Shown piece after piece: positions 32,212 through 32,288 of a stretch of DNA of 32,288 nucleotides. The position numbers were made by a program, and so were the translations under genes. The stretch lies in contig QXXE01000045.1 of assembly GCA_009911355.1 (NCBI GenBank), positions 1 through 32,288 on the forward strand, in the 5' to 3' direction. The notes beneath the pieces are model-generated. The model was given only the letters and a program-made list of their open reading frames with translations, was not told the DNA's origin and did not search any database. Each line of letters opens with the position of its first letter. Position 1 is the stretch's first letter. The DNA comes from Clostridiaceae bacterium. GTDB lineage: Bacteria; Bacillota; Clostridia; Oscillospirales; Butyricicoccaceae.

Positions 32212-32288
32212 ATGGGCAACGATATGATGGAAGCGTATCTCTATGAGATGAACACGCTGCTGGAGCAGGTGGATGAGATCGTATTATC
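32212..32288 (+). CDS. Partial gene, CheA-like N-terminus
   Basis: Only the first 25 codons are in the window. The visible peptide begins MGNDMMEAYLYEMNTLLEQV and continues DEIVL, an amphipathic helix like the start of the Hpt domain of clostridial CheA histidine kinases (a MLxxYLxETxxLLEQLEEILL-like pattern). GCAGGAT lies upstream as a weak ribosome site. A flagellar-type promoter in front supports a chemotaxis or motility role. The identity rests on a short segment and could be another helical motility protein. Confidence 0.45.
   Translation, partial: MGNDMMEAYLYEMNTLLEQVDEIVL

Overview
This is a G+C-rich stretch of a low-oxygen Gram-positive bacterium, most likely a gut-type clostridium of the Oscillospiraceae/Ruminococcaceae kind. 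The evidence is strong AGGAGG ribosome sites, sigma-A promoters, bifurcating-type Etf genes next to an acyl-CoA dehydrogenase, a desulfoferrodoxin, a giant S-layer-homology (SLH) surface protein, and hairpin repeats between genes. The taxonomic placement is inference. No rRNA, tRNA, transposase, phage gene or CRISPR array was seen.

Layout. (1) 1-2890: a solo hairpin repeat, a small membrane protein and a YgjP-like metalloprotease on the minus strand, then an MFS-like transporter on the plus strand with a long acidic Tyr/Glu-rich tail. (2) 2934-5685, minus strand: a tight three-gene unit with ATGA overlaps, encoding a membrane acyltransferase (family 3), an acyl carrier protein and an AMP-forming acyl-activating enzyme. 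It looks like a complete activate-carry-transfer system for an unknown acyl group. (3) 6003-22041, plus strand: an FCD/GntR regulator followed by a long gene train: lactate permease, etfB, etfA, acyl-CoA dehydrogenase, lutC, a fused lutB-lutA, polyprenyl diphosphate synthase, menA, menG, fixC, fixX and two Get3/ArsA-like ATPases. (4) 22151-22579: five near-tandem copies of an 85-base palindrome-centred repeat, of which the solo copy at 108-190 is an inverted relative. (5) 22603-26098: a YtrA-type GntR regulator, ABC ATPase and large permease, with a clear promoter and operator. (6) 26146-26624: desulfoferrodoxin. (7) 26682-31895, minus strand: a 1737-residue SLH surface protein. (8) The right edge: a sigma-28-like (flagellar) promoter and the first 25 codons of a CheA-like protein.

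How the genes fit together. The central train reads as a lactate-linked electron-transfer module. Lactate enters through the permease and is oxidised by the LutC/LutBA iron-sulfur proteins. EtfAB can exchange electrons with the acyl-CoA dehydrogenase or with FixCX (ETF:quinone oxidoreductase). The same train encodes the last three steps of menaquinone synthesis (tail, prenylation, methylation), so the electron acceptor is apparently made alongside its reductase. No head-group (DHNA or futalosine) genes are in the window. The two Get3-like ATPases at the end have no obvious role in this scheme. They and the acyltransferase unit are the least explained systems here.
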